A DNA stretch of 62,928 nt from an uncultured Oscillospiraceae bacterium (GCA_910589395.1 CAJUTL010000018.1:1-62928); one strand, 5' to 3'; shown: positions 26,063-36,372, counted from the stretch's first letter. The notes: generated by a model from the sequence alone, not told the origin. A program made the numbers and translations.

Positions 26063-26958
26063 ACATTCCTGTTTTTCTGCTGCCACTGCTTCACGTCCTT
26101 TATCTCTTGATACATGCTCACATAGCTCTCATGGCGGGAACGGGAAATTTTTCCCTCCTCCACAGCCTGAAGAACGGCGCATCCCTTTTCACAGGTATGA
26201 GAACAGGAAGCAAACTGACAGCTTCCCAGATAAGGCTCAAATTCCCGAAAGCCAAATACAAGCTGATCCTTGTCTGTCAGCTGATAGCGCTGAATATCGA
26301 AGGTAGAAAAGCCGGGCGTATCGGCCACATAGCTTTCCGGCCCAATTTGGTAGAGCTCCACTTCCCGGGTGGTATGCCTGCCCCGGCCCAGCTTTTGGCT
26401 GATCTCGCCGGTTTGCAACGCAAATTCCGGAAACAAAGCGTTTAAAAGGCTGGATTTTCCCACACCGGAATTTCCAGTAAAAGCGGAGACCTTTCCCTCC
26501 AACAACGCCCGCACGGCTTCGATCCCCTTCCCGGTTTCAGAGGATACCACCAAACAGGGGATCCTCACCGGAGCGTAAAGCTTTTCCCAAGAGGACGCGT
26601 CCTGCAGGTCGGTTTTGGTAAAAACCAAAACCGGTTCTATCCCCCGCATTTCCGCCGCGGCGATGGTTTTATCGATCATCAAAGGATCGGGAGAGGGCTC
26701 GCAGACAGAGGTGACCACGAACAGACGGTCCAGGTTGGCCACAGGCGGACGCACCAGGAAATTCTTCCGGGGAAGGATCTCTTCGATGGCCCCCTCCCCG
26801 TTTTCTTCCACGGAAATGCGAACCTTGTCTCCCGCATAAGGAGAAATTCTCTCTCTGCGGAATTTTCCTCTGGCCTTACAGGTATATAAAGCACCTTCAG
26901 CTTCTACATAGTAAAAGCCGCCGATCCCCTTTCGGACAAATCCGGTCAATTCCTTCAT
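26059..26958 (-). CDS. rsgA: ribosome small subunit GTPase RsgA
   Basis: GTPase checkpoint in 30S maturation. It has an N-terminal OB fold, a circularly permuted GTPase with G4 (FTKTD) before G1 (GNSGVGKSSL) and G3 (DTPGFS), and a C-terminal zinc finger (CQFASCSHTCEKGC). 299 residues. It follows prkC by 7 bases; the PASTA kinase-RsgA link is conserved with Bacillus (prkC-cpgA). Confidence 0.96.
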   Translation of the reverse strand: MKELTGFVRKGIGGFYYVEAEGALYTCKARGKFRRERISPYAGDKVRISVEENGEGAIEEILPRKNFLVRPPVANLDRLFVVTSVCEPSPDPLMIDKTIAAAEMRGIEPVLVFTKTDLQDASSWEKLYAPVRIPCLVVSSETGKGIEAVRALLEGKVSAFTGNSGVGKSSLLNALFPEFALQTGEISQKLGRGRHTTREVELYQIGPESYVADTPGFSTFDIQRYQLTDKDQLVFGFREFEPYLGSCQFASCSHTCEKGCAVLQAVEEGKISRSRHESYVSMYQEIKDVKQWQQKNRNV

Positions 26959-26965
26959 AGCGCGC

Positions 26966-28999
26966 TCAAGGGTTCACATCGCCGGAGCCGCTGACGTCCG
27001 GATCGGGATCCCCGTCATCCGGCGGCACATACCCGGAAATTTCTCCCGGCCTGACCTGCTGCGCGTCATAGTCAAATTCCAGCTGAAGATATTTCTGCCC
27101 GTCCAGTTCTATTACCACAATTTCCGTGCCGGAGGTACCCGTAAAGGTAATGGGATACGTGCCGGAATAGGCAGGGTTCACGGTGCTGGTTTCCACCTGA
27201 GTTCCATTCCGATACACGCTTAAGGTGATATCCCGGTCAAAGCCGCTGGGCAGAGGCACAGAATAGCTGAGATCCTTCGCGGCGCCCTTGCCGGAACTGA
27301 TCAGAATATCTACAACGGCCCCTTCTGAAACCATGCTGCCGGAATCGGGATTGGTGCTGATCACTGTATCCTGGGGCTGCGTGCTGGTATCGTCTTTGGT
27401 GATAGTTCCCACCACCAAGCCGGCGTCCTCCAGCTTAGAGGTAACATTATATACCAGATCTCCCTTGAGGCCGCCGGGCACCTCTACCTTCTTCTTTGCG
27501 GGCCCTTTGCTGACCCGCAGCGTTACCACCGTGCCTTCGCTGACCTCCGTGCCGATGGGCGGGTCGGTAGAAACCACCTTGCCCACTTCGATATTGTCGT
27601 CGGCTACATTTTCCGATTTATAAGCGAGATTGTACTGCTTTAAAAGGGCGATCGCGTCCGCCTGTGTGTAGTTTGTCACCTCCGGAATGGTGACCTTATT
27701 GATCTCACCGTTTATGGTAAGCTCGATCTCACGGCCCTTCTTCACCATGATACCGGCCTTGGGCGTTTGCTTTAAGACCTCGCCGGGCTGTTTATCGGGA
27801 TCGTTGCCCTCCAGCGTCTTAAACGTGAAGTTTTCGATCAAGGTTTGGTCGGAAATAATGTCCTGATAGATCTTCCCCTCAAACTGCGGCACCTCTACCT
27901 CTTGCTCCACTTCTCCACCGGAAAGCAGAGTTTCCCAGTTGTTCATCAGATAAAAACCGCCGAAAATAATGCCTACGATCACCACCGCGGCAAGGATCCC
28001 CTTGATCACCATGGCGCCCTTGGCGCTTCTGCGGGAACGTACCAGCTCTTCCTCATATTCATAATTATCCTCATAGGAAGGGGTAAAACGGGAATTATCA
28101 TAAGAATCCAGCCGGCGGGAAGCGTCATAGGGAGCCGCGGTTTGCAGATCATAATGAAATACCATGTTGGGGTTTCGGCGGAACGCTTCTAAATCGTCCA
28201 GCATTTCCCCGGCAGACTGGAAGCGGTCCATAGGATTCTTTTCCATGGCCCGCATGGTGATCTGCTCCAAGCCTCTGGGAATTGCCGGATTTAACTCTCT
28301 GGGCATTACTGGCTTTGCCTGAAGCTGCATCAAAGCCACAGACACCGCGTTATCCGCTTCAAAGGGAAGTTTACCGGTAAGCATTTCATAGAGCATCACA
28401 CCTACCGAGTAAATATCCGCCTTATCGGTAATATAATCGCCTCTGGCCTGCTCCGGCGCGATATAATGCACAGAGCCAATAGCCTTATCCGTCATGGTGG
28501 TGGTTTCGCTTTGCAGGAATCTGGCAATGCCGAAATCTGCTACCTTGATGGCGCCGTTTTGCAGTAGCATGATATTCTGCGGCTTAATGTCCCGATGAAT
28601 GATTCCCTTGCTGTGGGCGTGCTCCAAGGCCGCCAGGATCTGAGCGGTAAAGTGGACCGCCTCGTTCCAGCGGATCGCCCCCTCCTGCTCGATATACTGC
28701 TTCAGCGTGATCCCATCGATATACTCCATGACGATATACTGGATCTGGTCGCCAAAGCTCACATCGTACACTTTTACGGTATTGGGGTGAGAAAGCATGG
28801 CGATCGCCCTGGATTCGTTGCGGAAGCGACGCAGAAATTCGCTGTTGTTGGAAAATTCCTCTTTAAGGATCTTAATGGCGACCCAGCGATCCTCCACCCT
28901 GTCGTAAGCGCGGTAGACATAGGCCATTCCCCCCACGCCGATCAGGTCGTGGATCTCATATCTGCCGTCCAGGCGTTTCCCGATAAATCTATCTTCCAT
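26966..28999 (-). CDS. prkC: PASTA-domain Ser/Thr protein kinase (PrkC/Stk1)
   Basis: Membrane receptor kinase that senses cell-wall fragments and, in Bacillus, triggers germination. The kinase domain (about 10-275) has GVGGMAYVYR, VAIK (Lys43), HRDIKPQN and DFG. One membrane span follows near 330-352, then three PASTA repeats (about 374-575). A further roughly 100-residue region ends in an acidic tail (PPDDGDPDPDVSG). 677 residues. It lies next to its phosphatase and rsgA. Confidence 0.95.
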   Translation of the reverse strand: MEDRFIGKRLDGRYEIHDLIGVGGMAYVYRAYDRVEDRWVAIKILKEEFSNNSEFLRRFRNESRAIAMLSHPNTVKVYDVSFGDQIQYIVMEYIDGITLKQYIEQEGAIRWNEAVHFTAQILAALEHAHSKGIIHRDIKPQNIMLLQNGAIKVADFGIARFLQSETTTMTDKAIGSVHYIAPEQARGDYITDKADIYSVGVMLYEMLTGKLPFEADNAVSVALMQLQAKPVMPRELNPAIPRGLEQITMRAMEKNPMDRFQSAGEMLDDLEAFRRNPNMVFHYDLQTAAPYDASRRLDSYDNSRFTPSYEDNYEYEEELVRSRRSAKGAMVIKGILAAVVIVGIIFGGFYLMNNWETLLSGGEVEQEVEVPQFEGKIYQDIISDQTLIENFTFKTLEGNDPDKQPGEVLKQTPKAGIMVKKGREIELTINGEINKVTIPEVTNYTQADAIALLKQYNLAYKSENVADDNIEVGKVVSTDPPIGTEVSEGTVVTLRVSKGPAKKKVEVPGGLKGDLVYNVTSKLEDAGLVVGTITKDDTSTQPQDTVISTNPDSGSMVSEGAVVDILISSGKGAAKDLSYSVPLPSGFDRDITLSVYRNGTQVETSTVNPAYSGTYPITFTGTSGTEIVVIELDGQKYLQLEFDYDAQQVRPGEISGYVPPDDGDPDPDVSGSGDVNP

Positions 29000-29034
29000 A
29001 TACAGTTACCTAACCTTTCTCTATTCTCCGGAGC

Positions 29035-29772
29035 TCAGCCGTTTTTGATCACGGCTACCGTGATATTGTCAGCGCCGCCGCTCTTGACCGCGTATTCGGT
29101 CAAATGCTCTGTAAGGGCTTTTCCGTCCTTGTCATACTTCTCCATATATTCCAGAAGCAGCGCTTCCTCCACATAATTTGAGAGACCGTCAGAACAGGCA
29201 AGGGCTGTGTCTCCGGGAGAAAAATCAAAATAGGAATAATCACAGAGAACGATCTCATGGCCGCCAAGAGCTCTGGTAATAATATTCCGCTGAGGGTGTA
29301 CTCTTGCTTCCTCCTGAGTGATCTGTCCGATATTCACAAGATCCTGCACGTAGGAATGATCCATTGTGATCTGAGAGAGACCGTCTTTATTTTTCAGATA
29401 AGCGCGGCTGTCTCCCACATGGGCCACATGTAAAAGCCCTTTTGTAGCCAAAAGCACTACCGCCGTGGTTCCCATGCCCCGCAGTTCTTCCTGCTCCTGC
29501 GCCATGGAATAGACCGCCCGGTTTGCCTGGCTTACCGCGTTTAACAGCAAGGACTTAAGATTCTCCCGGCTCATGTTCTCATCAAATCCGCTGGTCAGGA
29601 ATTCCTTGATCTCTTTTGCCGCCACGGCGCTGGCAACATTGCCGCCGTTAGCGCCACCCATACCGTCGCACACGATGGCCCAGGCGCTGTCCTGAGAAAA
29701 CAGGCCGCATTCACAGGAATCCTGGTTGGAATCTCTGACAGCCCCCGTATCCGTGTTGTAATCAACTCTCAT
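29035..29772 (-). CDS. prpC: PP2C-family Ser/Thr phosphatase (PrpC/Stp1)
   Basis: Soluble metal-dependent phosphatase that reverses PrkC. Metal-binding motifs DSNQDS, CDGMGGANGG, HVGDSRAY, CSDGLSN and the final GGADNITV are all present; 245 residues. Encoded directly upstream of prkC, the standard pair. Confidence 0.95.
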   Translation of the reverse strand: MRVDYNTDTGAVRDSNQDSCECGLFSQDSAWAIVCDGMGGANGGNVASAVAAKEIKEFLTSGFDENMSRENLKSLLLNAVSQANRAVYSMAQEQEELRGMGTTAVVLLATKGLLHVAHVGDSRAYLKNKDGLSQITMDHSYVQDLVNIGQITQEEARVHPQRNIITRALGGHEIVLCDYSYFDFSPGDTALACSDGLSNYVEEALLLEYMEKYDKDGKALTEHLTEYAVKSGGADNITVAVIKNG

Positions 29773-29839
29773 GGATATGATTTCCCTTCTTTCTTTGCTC
29801 AGCGGAACAGCTTTTTACAAAAAAACAGCAAGTAAAAAT

Positions 29840-30943
29840 CTACAGGTCCGCTTTTTCCTTTCCCTTTTCACGCTGGCCTCTCAGCTGCCCGCAGGAAGCT
29901 TCAATATCAGAACCCAGAGTACGCCTTACGGTAGCCGTAACACCTCTGGAGCCTAAAATGGAAATAAATTGCTTTTGGCGGGCGATCCCGCTTTTTTGAT
30001 ACCCGGTTCCCGTAACATCATTTACGGGGATTAGGTTGACATGGGCCAAAATGCCCTTTAACCTGGAGGCAAGCTCAGCCGCGCACCAGTCCATATCATT
30101 TACATCCTGGATCATGGCGTATTCAAAAGAAATTCTCCGCCCCGTGGTATCCGTATAATACTTACAGGCCTTCAAAAGCTCTTCCACATTCCACCTGCGG
30201 TTTACAGGCATCGTACGGCTTCTGATCTCATCATTGGGAGCGTGGAGAGACACGGAAAGAGTAAGCTGTAATTTTCTGTCGGCCAAATCGTATATCCGAT
30301 CTACCAGGCCGCAGGTGGAAAGGGAAATATGCCGCATGCCGATGTTCATGCCCTCCGGAGAAGAAACCAGTTCCAGAAAACGGAGAACATTTTCGTAATT
30401 ATCCAGCGGTTCTCCCATACCCATCAGCACAATGTTGGAGATCCTTTCCCCCGCGTCCAAAGAAGCCGCCTGTACCTGAGACAAGATTTCAGATGCCTTC
30501 AGGTTTCTGGAAAAGCCACTTTTCCCCGTGGCGCAGAAGCTACACCCCATTTTACACCCAACCTGGGTAGAAATGCAAATAGAATATCCATGATGGTATT
30601 TCATCAGCACGGATTCCACATATTCCCCATCGTTTAAGCGAAACAGATATTTCACCGTGCCGTCCTTTGATACCCGTTTGAGTTCCGCCTCGGCCCAGAG
30701 GATCTCATAACGCTCCGCAAGCCTTTCCCGCAGTTCCTTGGACAGATCCGACATCTGCGAAAAATCTGTTACGCCGCGGTGAAGCCATCGGTACACCTGG
30801 CCCGCCCGATATCCCGGTAAATCAAGTTTTTGAAGTTCTTCCCGCAATTCCCGCAGCGTAAATGATTTGATATCTAGTTTCTCCAAAAAAACTTCTCCCA
30901 TAGCTGTCTGTTGATAGAATCCGTTTTGTGCTTTTCCGCACAA
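29840..30943 (-). CDS. rlmN: 23S rRNA/tRNA adenine-C2 methyltransferase RlmN
   Basis: Radical SAM enzyme that methylates A2503 of 23S rRNA and A37 of tRNAs. The iron-sulfur motif is CKMGCSFCATG; the methyl-carrying Cys is in the C-terminal part (near EASCGQL). The N-terminal exact start is uncertain: the open frame begins at a TTG at 30943, the first ATG is 30901 without a ribosome site, and a TTG near 30886 has GGGAGA at good distance. RsmB ends 3 bases upstream of 30943. Confidence 0.94.
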   Translation of the reverse strand: MCGKAQNGFYQQTAMGEVFLEKLDIKSFTLRELREELQKLDLPGYRAGQVYRWLHRGVTDFSQMSDLSKELRERLAERYEILWAEAELKRVSKDGTVKYLFRLNDGEYVESVLMKYHHGYSICISTQVGCKMGCSFCATGKSGFSRNLKASEILSQVQAASLDAGERISNIVLMGMGEPLDNYENVLRFLELVSSPEGMNIGMRHISLSTCGLVDRIYDLADRKLQLTLSVSLHAPNDEIRSRTMPVNRRWNVEELLKACKYYTDTTGRRISFEYAMIQDVNDMDWCAAELASRLKGILAHVNLIPVNDVTGTGYQKSGIARQKQFISILGSRGVTATVRRTLGSDIEASCGQLRGQREKGKEKADL

Positions 30944-30946
30944 CGG

Positions 30947-32275
30947 TCACTTTTTCAAAAAGGCCGCCGCGAAAAAGCCGTCTGAAGCGCCGGAAAAGGG
31001 CAGCATTGTCAAATGATGAGAGGGCTCCCTGACGGTACGCCGGAGCTCCGGCAGCTCTATTTTCATGGGCGCAAAGCCCGGATTTTCCCGTAAAAATTTT
31101 TCCGCTACTTCCCCGTTTTCAGCAGGATTCAGCGTGCAGGTGGAATAGATCAGCCTTCCGCCCGGCTTCAAAAGCGTGGCGGCATTTTGCAGAATTTTAT
31201 ATTGAAGCTTTGGCAGTTCCTGTATGGAGGCCAGGCTTTTATACCGTATTTCCGGTTTCCGGCGGATCACGCCATACCCGGAGCAGGGAACATCGCACAG
31301 TACCCGATCCATGGGAGAAAGCCCGGTGATCGGTTTGGAGGCATCTGCCATTTTTGCTGTAATACTGGAAAGCCCCAATCGCTTCGCGCCATCGGAGATT
31401 AGCCTTACTCTGCCTCGATACAGCTCCAAAGCCGTTACGGCGCCTGTATCCCCCATCATTTCCGCCAAGGTAAAGGTTTTTCCGCCGGGCGCCGCGCAGC
31501 AATCGCAAAGATTCTCTCCCGGCCGGGGAGCTACAATTTCGCAGACCATCTGCGCGGAAAGATCCTGCACGTGAAACAGGCCCTCCTGAAACTCCGGCAA
31601 GGAAGCCGGAGAACCGCAGTTTTCCAAAATCCCACAGCCCTGGGGAAAAGCGAGAGGCTCCAAAGGGATCTCCCGCGCCTTCCAGGCTTCCTTCAGCTCT
31701 TCCGGCGAAAGCTTCAGCGTATTGACCCGCACATAGGTTTTGGGCCGGTCTGTCAGAGCTTTCAGAAGCTTTAAGGTGATCTCCTTTCCATAGGAAGCCT
31801 GCCAAAGAGAAATCAACTCTTTTGGCACCGAATAGCGCAGGCTTAAGGCGGATACTTCTTCTCCCTCCGGCAGGAGAAGGCTTTCCTTCCGGCGAATGAG
31901 AGTTCGCAGAACGCCGTTGACCAATCCGGAAAAGCCGGGTTTTCCATGCTCCTTGACCAGATTTACCGTTTCGTTGACCGCGGCGGAATCCGGGATACGG
32001 TCTAAAAAGCAGATCTGGTAGGCTGCGCACCGTAAGGCCATACGCACCGTTTGATCCAGCTTTTTTCCCGGGGAACGCAGACAGTCCTCTAAAAAATAAT
32101 CCAGGGTAAGCTGCTTTTCCAGCACACCGTAAAAAATGGTGGATGCCAGCGCCGCGTCCCGCCGGTCCAGCTGGGCGGCCTTCAAGGCCTTATCGATCAC
32201 AAGATTGGAATATCCCTCGTTCTTTTCCATTTGGAGAAGGGCGTCCAGCGCCGTGCTTCTGGCAGATCGTTTCAT
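30947..32275 (-). CDS. rsmB: 16S rRNA m5C967 methyltransferase RsmB
   Basis: An N-terminal NusB-like RNA-binding domain (about 1-140) is followed by a SAM methyltransferase domain. Motif I is CAAPGGKT, motif IV CDVPCSGYG with the active Cys, and the other catalytic Cys is in STCTL. 442 residues, normal. In the conserved def-fmt-rsmB-rlmN order. Confidence 0.95.
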   Translation of the reverse strand: MKRSARSTALDALLQMEKNEGYSNLVIDKALKAAQLDRRDAALASTIFYGVLEKQLTLDYFLEDCLRSPGKKLDQTVRMALRCAAYQICFLDRIPDSAAVNETVNLVKEHGKPGFSGLVNGVLRTLIRRKESLLLPEGEEVSALSLRYSVPKELISLWQASYGKEITLKLLKALTDRPKTYVRVNTLKLSPEELKEAWKAREIPLEPLAFPQGCGILENCGSPASLPEFQEGLFHVQDLSAQMVCEIVAPRPGENLCDCCAAPGGKTFTLAEMMGDTGAVTALELYRGRVRLISDGAKRLGLSSITAKMADASKPITGLSPMDRVLCDVPCSGYGVIRRKPEIRYKSLASIQELPKLQYKILQNAATLLKPGGRLIYSTCTLNPAENGEVAEKFLRENPGFAPMKIELPELRRTVREPSHHLTMLPFSGASDGFFAAAFLKK

Positions 32276-32293
32276 AAGCCTTCCTTATCACAA

Positions 32294-33214
32294 TTACTCC
32301 ATACAGGCGTCCGCTTTCAAGGGGTGCCCCAGAAGATATTCTTTTCCGCTCATTCGCTTTCCGGTTTCTGTTTGGAGCTCTGTCAGCAGCAAAGCGCCTT
32401 CCCCGCAGAACACCAAAAGACCTTCTTCTCGGGATACCGGCGTTCCGGGTACTCCCGTTTCCTCCCTGACGCGGGAGGAAAGAAGCTTCAATCGCTTTCC
32501 CTCCAGCACGGTAAAAGCACAGGGCCAGGGGTTCAGCCCGCGGATCAGGTCGTGGAGCTCCTGAGCTGGGCGGCTCCAATCGATCTGTGACAGCTCCTTG
32601 GAAAGCAGGGGCGCTTTGGTGGCCTCCGCCTCATTCTGCGGAGTGCGGCGCAGGGTCCCTAACTCCAGCTGCTCCAGGGTATCCCCCAAAAGCTTTGCCC
32701 CCAAAAGCTTCAGCCGGTCAAAAAGTTCACCGGCAGTTTCTTCCGGCCCAACCGGTGTTTCCACCTTTAACAGCATGTCTCCGGTATCCATTCCTTCCGC
32801 CATATACATGGTAGTGACGCCCGCTGTTTTTTCCCCGTGGATCACTGTCCACTGGATCGGCGCGGCGCCCCGGTATTTCGGAAGAAGGGAACCGTGTATG
32901 TTGATACAGCCGAATTTCGGCGCCTCCAGCACCGATTTTGGCAAAAGCTTACCATATGCGGCCACCACGATCACATCGGGAGCAAGGGCCCTGATCTGCT
33001 CCTGGGCCTCCTCCGTGCGCAAAGTATCCGGCTGGAAGACCGGAAGCCCGTGCGCTAAAGCGAGTTCCTTGACCGGCGGGGCTTGCAGCTTATGCCCCCT
33101 GCCTTTGGGCTTGTCCGGCTGGGTAAACACCGCACAGACCTCGTCCTTTCTCTCCAATAGCTTTTCAAGAGAGGGAACGGCAAAATCAGGCGTCCCCATG
33201 AAGATCGTTCTCAT
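32294..33214 (-). CDS. fmt: methionyl-tRNA formyltransferase
   Basis: Formylates initiator Met-tRNA. It starts MRTIFMGTPDFAVPSL (family N-terminus) and carries the catalytic HGSLLPKYRGAAPIQW segment and the Asp in GMDTGDML; a C-terminal tRNA-binding domain follows. 306 residues. It overlaps def by 29 bases. Confidence 0.97.
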   Translation of the reverse strand: MRTIFMGTPDFAVPSLEKLLERKDEVCAVFTQPDKPKGRGHKLQAPPVKELALAHGLPVFQPDTLRTEEAQEQIRALAPDVIVVAAYGKLLPKSVLEAPKFGCINIHGSLLPKYRGAAPIQWTVIHGEKTAGVTTMYMAEGMDTGDMLLKVETPVGPEETAGELFDRLKLLGAKLLGDTLEQLELGTLRRTPQNEAEATKAPLLSKELSQIDWSRPAQELHDLIRGLNPWPCAFTVLEGKRLKLLSSRVREETGVPGTPVSREEGLLVFCGEGALLLTELQTETGKRMSGKEYLLGHPLKADACME

Positions 33215-33704
33215 GGTTTTCCTCCTTTGCGGCAGCCTCCGCCTCCAGCTCGGCGGTAGTCATCATACGGGTGGCATGGGAACGGAACAGCACTCCGTGA
33301 AGATGGTCTATTTCATGGCAAAAGGCCCTGGCGCAAAGCTCTTCTCCCGTTACCTGGAACCACTTTCCGTTTCTGTCCTGGGCCTTTACCGTGACCTTCA
33401 TAGGCCTGGTGACGATCCCCCAGTGATCAGGATAGGAAAGGCAGCCCTCTGTTCCGGTCTGCTCCCCCGAGGTTTTTATGATCTCCGGGTTCACCAGCTC
33501 AATGGGACCCTCGCCCACGTCCACCACGCAGACAGCCCGCAAAACACCTACCTGGGGGGCCGCAAGCCCCGCGCCGTTGGCGTCCGCCAGCGTTTCCTTC
33601 ATATCGTCCAAAAGCTGATGGAGCCTGGCATCAAACTTTTCCACCTTCCGGCATTCCTTTTCCAGCACGCTGTCTCCAAATTGAACAATGTTTCGTATTG
33701 CCAT
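33186..33704 (-). CDS. def: peptide deformylase
   Basis: Metal-dependent removal of the N-formyl group from new proteins. Three motifs are intact: GLAAPQVG, GCLSYPD with the metal Cys, and HEIDHLHG with two His ligands. 172 residues. Coupled with fmt by overlap. Confidence 0.97.
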   Translation of the reverse strand: MAIRNIVQFGDSVLEKECRKVEKFDARLHQLLDDMKETLADANGAGLAAPQVGVLRAVCVVDVGEGPIELVNPEIIKTSGEQTGTEGCLSYPDHWGIVTRPMKVTVKAQDRNGKWFQVTGEELCARAFCHEIDHLHGVLFRSHATRMMTTAELEAEAAAKEENHENDLHGDA

Positions 33705-33719
33705 CCTGATCTTCCTTCC

Positions 33720-36170
33720 TCACATGATGTGATATGGGTTCGCGTCCGCGTAAACTGTTACCTGCTGAAAATCTCTTTGCTCCCCAAAGTCCAGCAGAAG
33801 CCGCTCTGCCATTTCCCGAAAACGCCGGGTGTTGCGGCACTTCACGATCAGCTTATAGCGGTACTTTCCGCCCATTCTGGCCACTGCCGCCGGAGAGGGC
33901 CGCAGCACCCGAAGGGGCAGCTCAGAGTATTCTTCCGAAGCAAGCTTTCCAAGCATCTCCAGAAAAAGGGAAGCAGCTTCCTTTACCTTCTGCTCCTGCT
34001 GGCCCACAAAGCCGATCACCAGCAGATCCACAAAAGGGGGATACAGAAGAGCCTGACGAAAAGCCGCCTCCTGCTCGTAAAAGCCAAAATAATCCTGCTT
34101 GCAGGCAAAACGCAGTACGGGGTTTTCCGGGGAAAAGGTTTGGATCAAAGCGGTTCCCGGATATTTGCCCCGCCCGGCGCGCCCTACCACCTGGGTCAAA
34201 AGATCAAAGGTGCGCTCGCTGCTGCGAAAATCATCGCTGTACAGGGACTGGTCGGCGGAAAGCACGCCAACCAGCGTAACATTTTCGAAATCAAGACCCT
34301 TTGCTACCATCTGCGTTCCCACCATTACATCGTACTCGCCCCGGGCAAATTGATCCAGCTTTTTTTCCAGAGAAAACCGGGCCGCTACCGAATCGGTATC
34401 GATCCGCAAAATACGGGCCTCCGGCAGCAGCTCGCAAAGCTGTTCCTCCGCCTTTTGCGTTCCAAGGCCGTGAAAGCTGACCGTATCGCCGCCGCAGGAA
34501 GGACATTTTCTGGAATAGGGCACGGAATAGCCGCAATAGTGACACATCAGACGGTGATTGGCACTGTGATAGGTCAGGGAAATACTGCAATTCGGGCAGC
34601 TTACCACCTGGTGGCAGGAGGTACAGGAGGCAAAGGTGTGGTAGCCTCTTCTGTTGAGCAAAACAATAGACTGTCTGCCCTGCCGGAAATTTTCAATCAG
34701 CGCCTGGGAAAGCCTGCCGCCAATGGCCCGGCTTTCTCCGGGCGCTCCGTCAAAATTCATATCGACCAGCTCTACCTCCGGCATTTGAGCTTCTCCAAAC
34801 CGGGCGGTAAGTCTGTAAAATCCGTATTTTCCTTCCTTTGCCATGCGACAGGACTCCAACGAAGGAGTGGCGGAGGACAACAGACAAAAGGCACCGTTTT
34901 TCCAGCAGCGGAAGCGGGCCACCTCTCTGGCGTCATATCGGGGACTGGATTCCGATTTATAGGTGTGCTCCTGCTCTTCATCGATCACGATCAGGCCAAG
35001 CTTTTGCACCGGAGCAAATACCGCGGAGCGGGTACCAACCACGATTTCAGCCTCCCCGCGCCTGACACGCTTCCATTCGTCCATTCTCTCCCCGAGGGAA
35101 AGGCCGCTGTGAAACACGGCAACGCTGTCGCCAAAGCTCTGACGGAACCGGCTGATGGCCTGTCCCGTCAAAGAGATCTCCGGCACCATGACGATGACGC
35201 CTTTTCCCTCCTTGCGAACCGATTGGATCAGTTTTAGAAAAACAGCGGTTTTCCCACTTCCCGTTACACCGTAAAGCAGAGCGCATCGATTGCCGCTTTG
35301 GTTTCGGTATTCCGCCAGCAGGCCGTCAAAGGCTTCCTGCTGTGAAGCGGAAAGCTGAACCGCCCGCGGCTGCTCCTCCGCTTCGTCAAAATGCGCGGGA
35401 CGGCGATACACCTCATATTCAAAAACCTCCGCGGCACCCTTATCCGTCAGCGCCTTTACCACAGAGGAGGAAACGCCGGTGAAGTAGCAAAGCTCTTTTT
35501 CCGAAGCTTCTCCCACGTCCAGCAGAGTTTGATATACGTCCTTCTGCCGTGGCGTAAGCTTTCCGGTAAATTCAGGAATGGGACGTACCATTTTGGAGAC
35601 TGCGTCCTTGATCTTACTGGCCGCCGTATTTACCTTACAGACGATCCCCTGTTCCAGCAACGCGGAAAAATCGGGAGAATCCTCTGTGATCCCCAGCTTT
35701 CCGGAAATGGTTTCGGAAAAAACAGACTTCCCTGCCGAGCGCAGCAAAAGGATCAGCTGCCACTGGACAGGGGTGTAGCATTCCCGGTCAAAATTCTTAA
35801 ATTCGGGACTGAGCACGTAGCTGTTTCGCAGCCGAAACTGAAGCCCGGCCGGGATCATCAGCTTGACCGCTTCGAACAAGGTGCAGTAATACCGCTCTTT
35901 CATCCATAAAACCAGCTCCAGCATCTCGGCGGAAAGAACGGGTTCCCGATCCAAAACAGCTTTGATCTCTTTTACCTGCTGGCCAATCTCCTCGGTCAGG
36001 GAAAAGACTACGCCGATCCGCCCCCGGTTTCCGGCGCCGAAGGGCACCTCTACCCGAACCCCGGGAACCACACGCTTCTGTAAAGATACAGGAACCGCAT
36101 AAGTGAAGAGCTTATCAAACCGGTAAACGGTATTTTCTACCGCCACCTGCGCGAACAAAGCATCATTCAT
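33720..36170 (-). CDS. priA: primosomal helicase PriA
   Basis: Restarts stalled replication forks. About 816 residues: an N-terminal DNA-binding region, helicase with Walker A GVTGSGKTA and DEEQE, a two-zinc cysteine cluster (CTSCHQVVSCPNC then CHYCG and CPSC), and a C-terminal helicase lobe. Start at 36170 (MNDALFAQV) overlaps the end of rpoZ by 8 bases; the open frame reaches 36215 without a ribosome site. The coaBC gene that lies before priA in Bacillus is absent. Confidence 0.95.
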   Translation of the reverse strand: MNDALFAQVAVENTVYRFDKLFTYAVPVSLQKRVVPGVRVEVPFGAGNRGRIGVVFSLTEEIGQQVKEIKAVLDREPVLSAEMLELVLWMKERYYCTLFEAVKLMIPAGLQFRLRNSYVLSPEFKNFDRECYTPVQWQLILLLRSAGKSVFSETISGKLGITEDSPDFSALLEQGIVCKVNTAASKIKDAVSKMVRPIPEFTGKLTPRQKDVYQTLLDVGEASEKELCYFTGVSSSVVKALTDKGAAEVFEYEVYRRPAHFDEAEEQPRAVQLSASQQEAFDGLLAEYRNQSGNRCALLYGVTGSGKTAVFLKLIQSVRKEGKGVIVMVPEISLTGQAISRFRQSFGDSVAVFHSGLSLGERMDEWKRVRRGEAEIVVGTRSAVFAPVQKLGLIVIDEEQEHTYKSESSPRYDAREVARFRCWKNGAFCLLSSATPSLESCRMAKEGKYGFYRLTARFGEAQMPEVELVDMNFDGAPGESRAIGGRLSQALIENFRQGRQSIVLLNRRGYHTFASCTSCHQVVSCPNCSISLTYHSANHRLMCHYCGYSVPYSRKCPSCGGDTVSFHGLGTQKAEEQLCELLPEARILRIDTDSVAARFSLEKKLDQFARGEYDVMVGTQMVAKGLDFENVTLVGVLSADQSLYSDDFRSSERTFDLLTQVVGRAGRGKYPGTALIQTFSPENPVLRFACKQDYFGFYEQEAAFRQALLYPPFVDLLVIGFVGQQEQKVKEAASLFLEMLGKLASEEYSELPLRVLRPSPAAVARMGGKYRYKLIVKCRNTRRFREMAERLLLDFGEQRDFQQVTVYADANPYHIM

Positions 36171-36372
36171 CCTCAAAGGAATCCGGCTCGATAATTTTAT
36201 ATTTGTTATCCACAAAATCGTGCACAGCCAGGTCTACCGGCTTCTCAGTGAGAACCTGGCCCTCCTCCTCGGCGGCCTCCGCGATCTGGCGCGCTCTCTT
36301 CGCCACAGCGATCACCAGGGAGTAATAACTCCTGTGAGGGGTACGGATCATGTTATCAGACGGTTTCAGCAT
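36163..36372 (-). CDS. rpoZ: RNA polymerase omega subunit
   Basis: A 69-residue omega subunit that helps fold the beta-prime chain. It begins MLKPS and has the SYYSLVIAVAKRARQIAE helix typical of the family. An AAAGGGTG site precedes the ATG at 36372. It overlaps gmk by 17 bases and priA by 8. Confidence 0.92.
   Translation of the reverse strand: MLKPSDNMIRTPHRSYYSLVIAVAKRARQIAEAAEEEGQVLTEKPVDLAVHDFVDNKYKIIEPDSFEDE

Noticed and set aside
32598..35237. An 879-codon open frame on the plus strand
   Set aside because: It lies entirely opposite fmt, def and priA, which all have intact catalytic motifs and ribosome sites. The plus-strand frame is a by-product of codon bias in those genes, with no domain I recognise.
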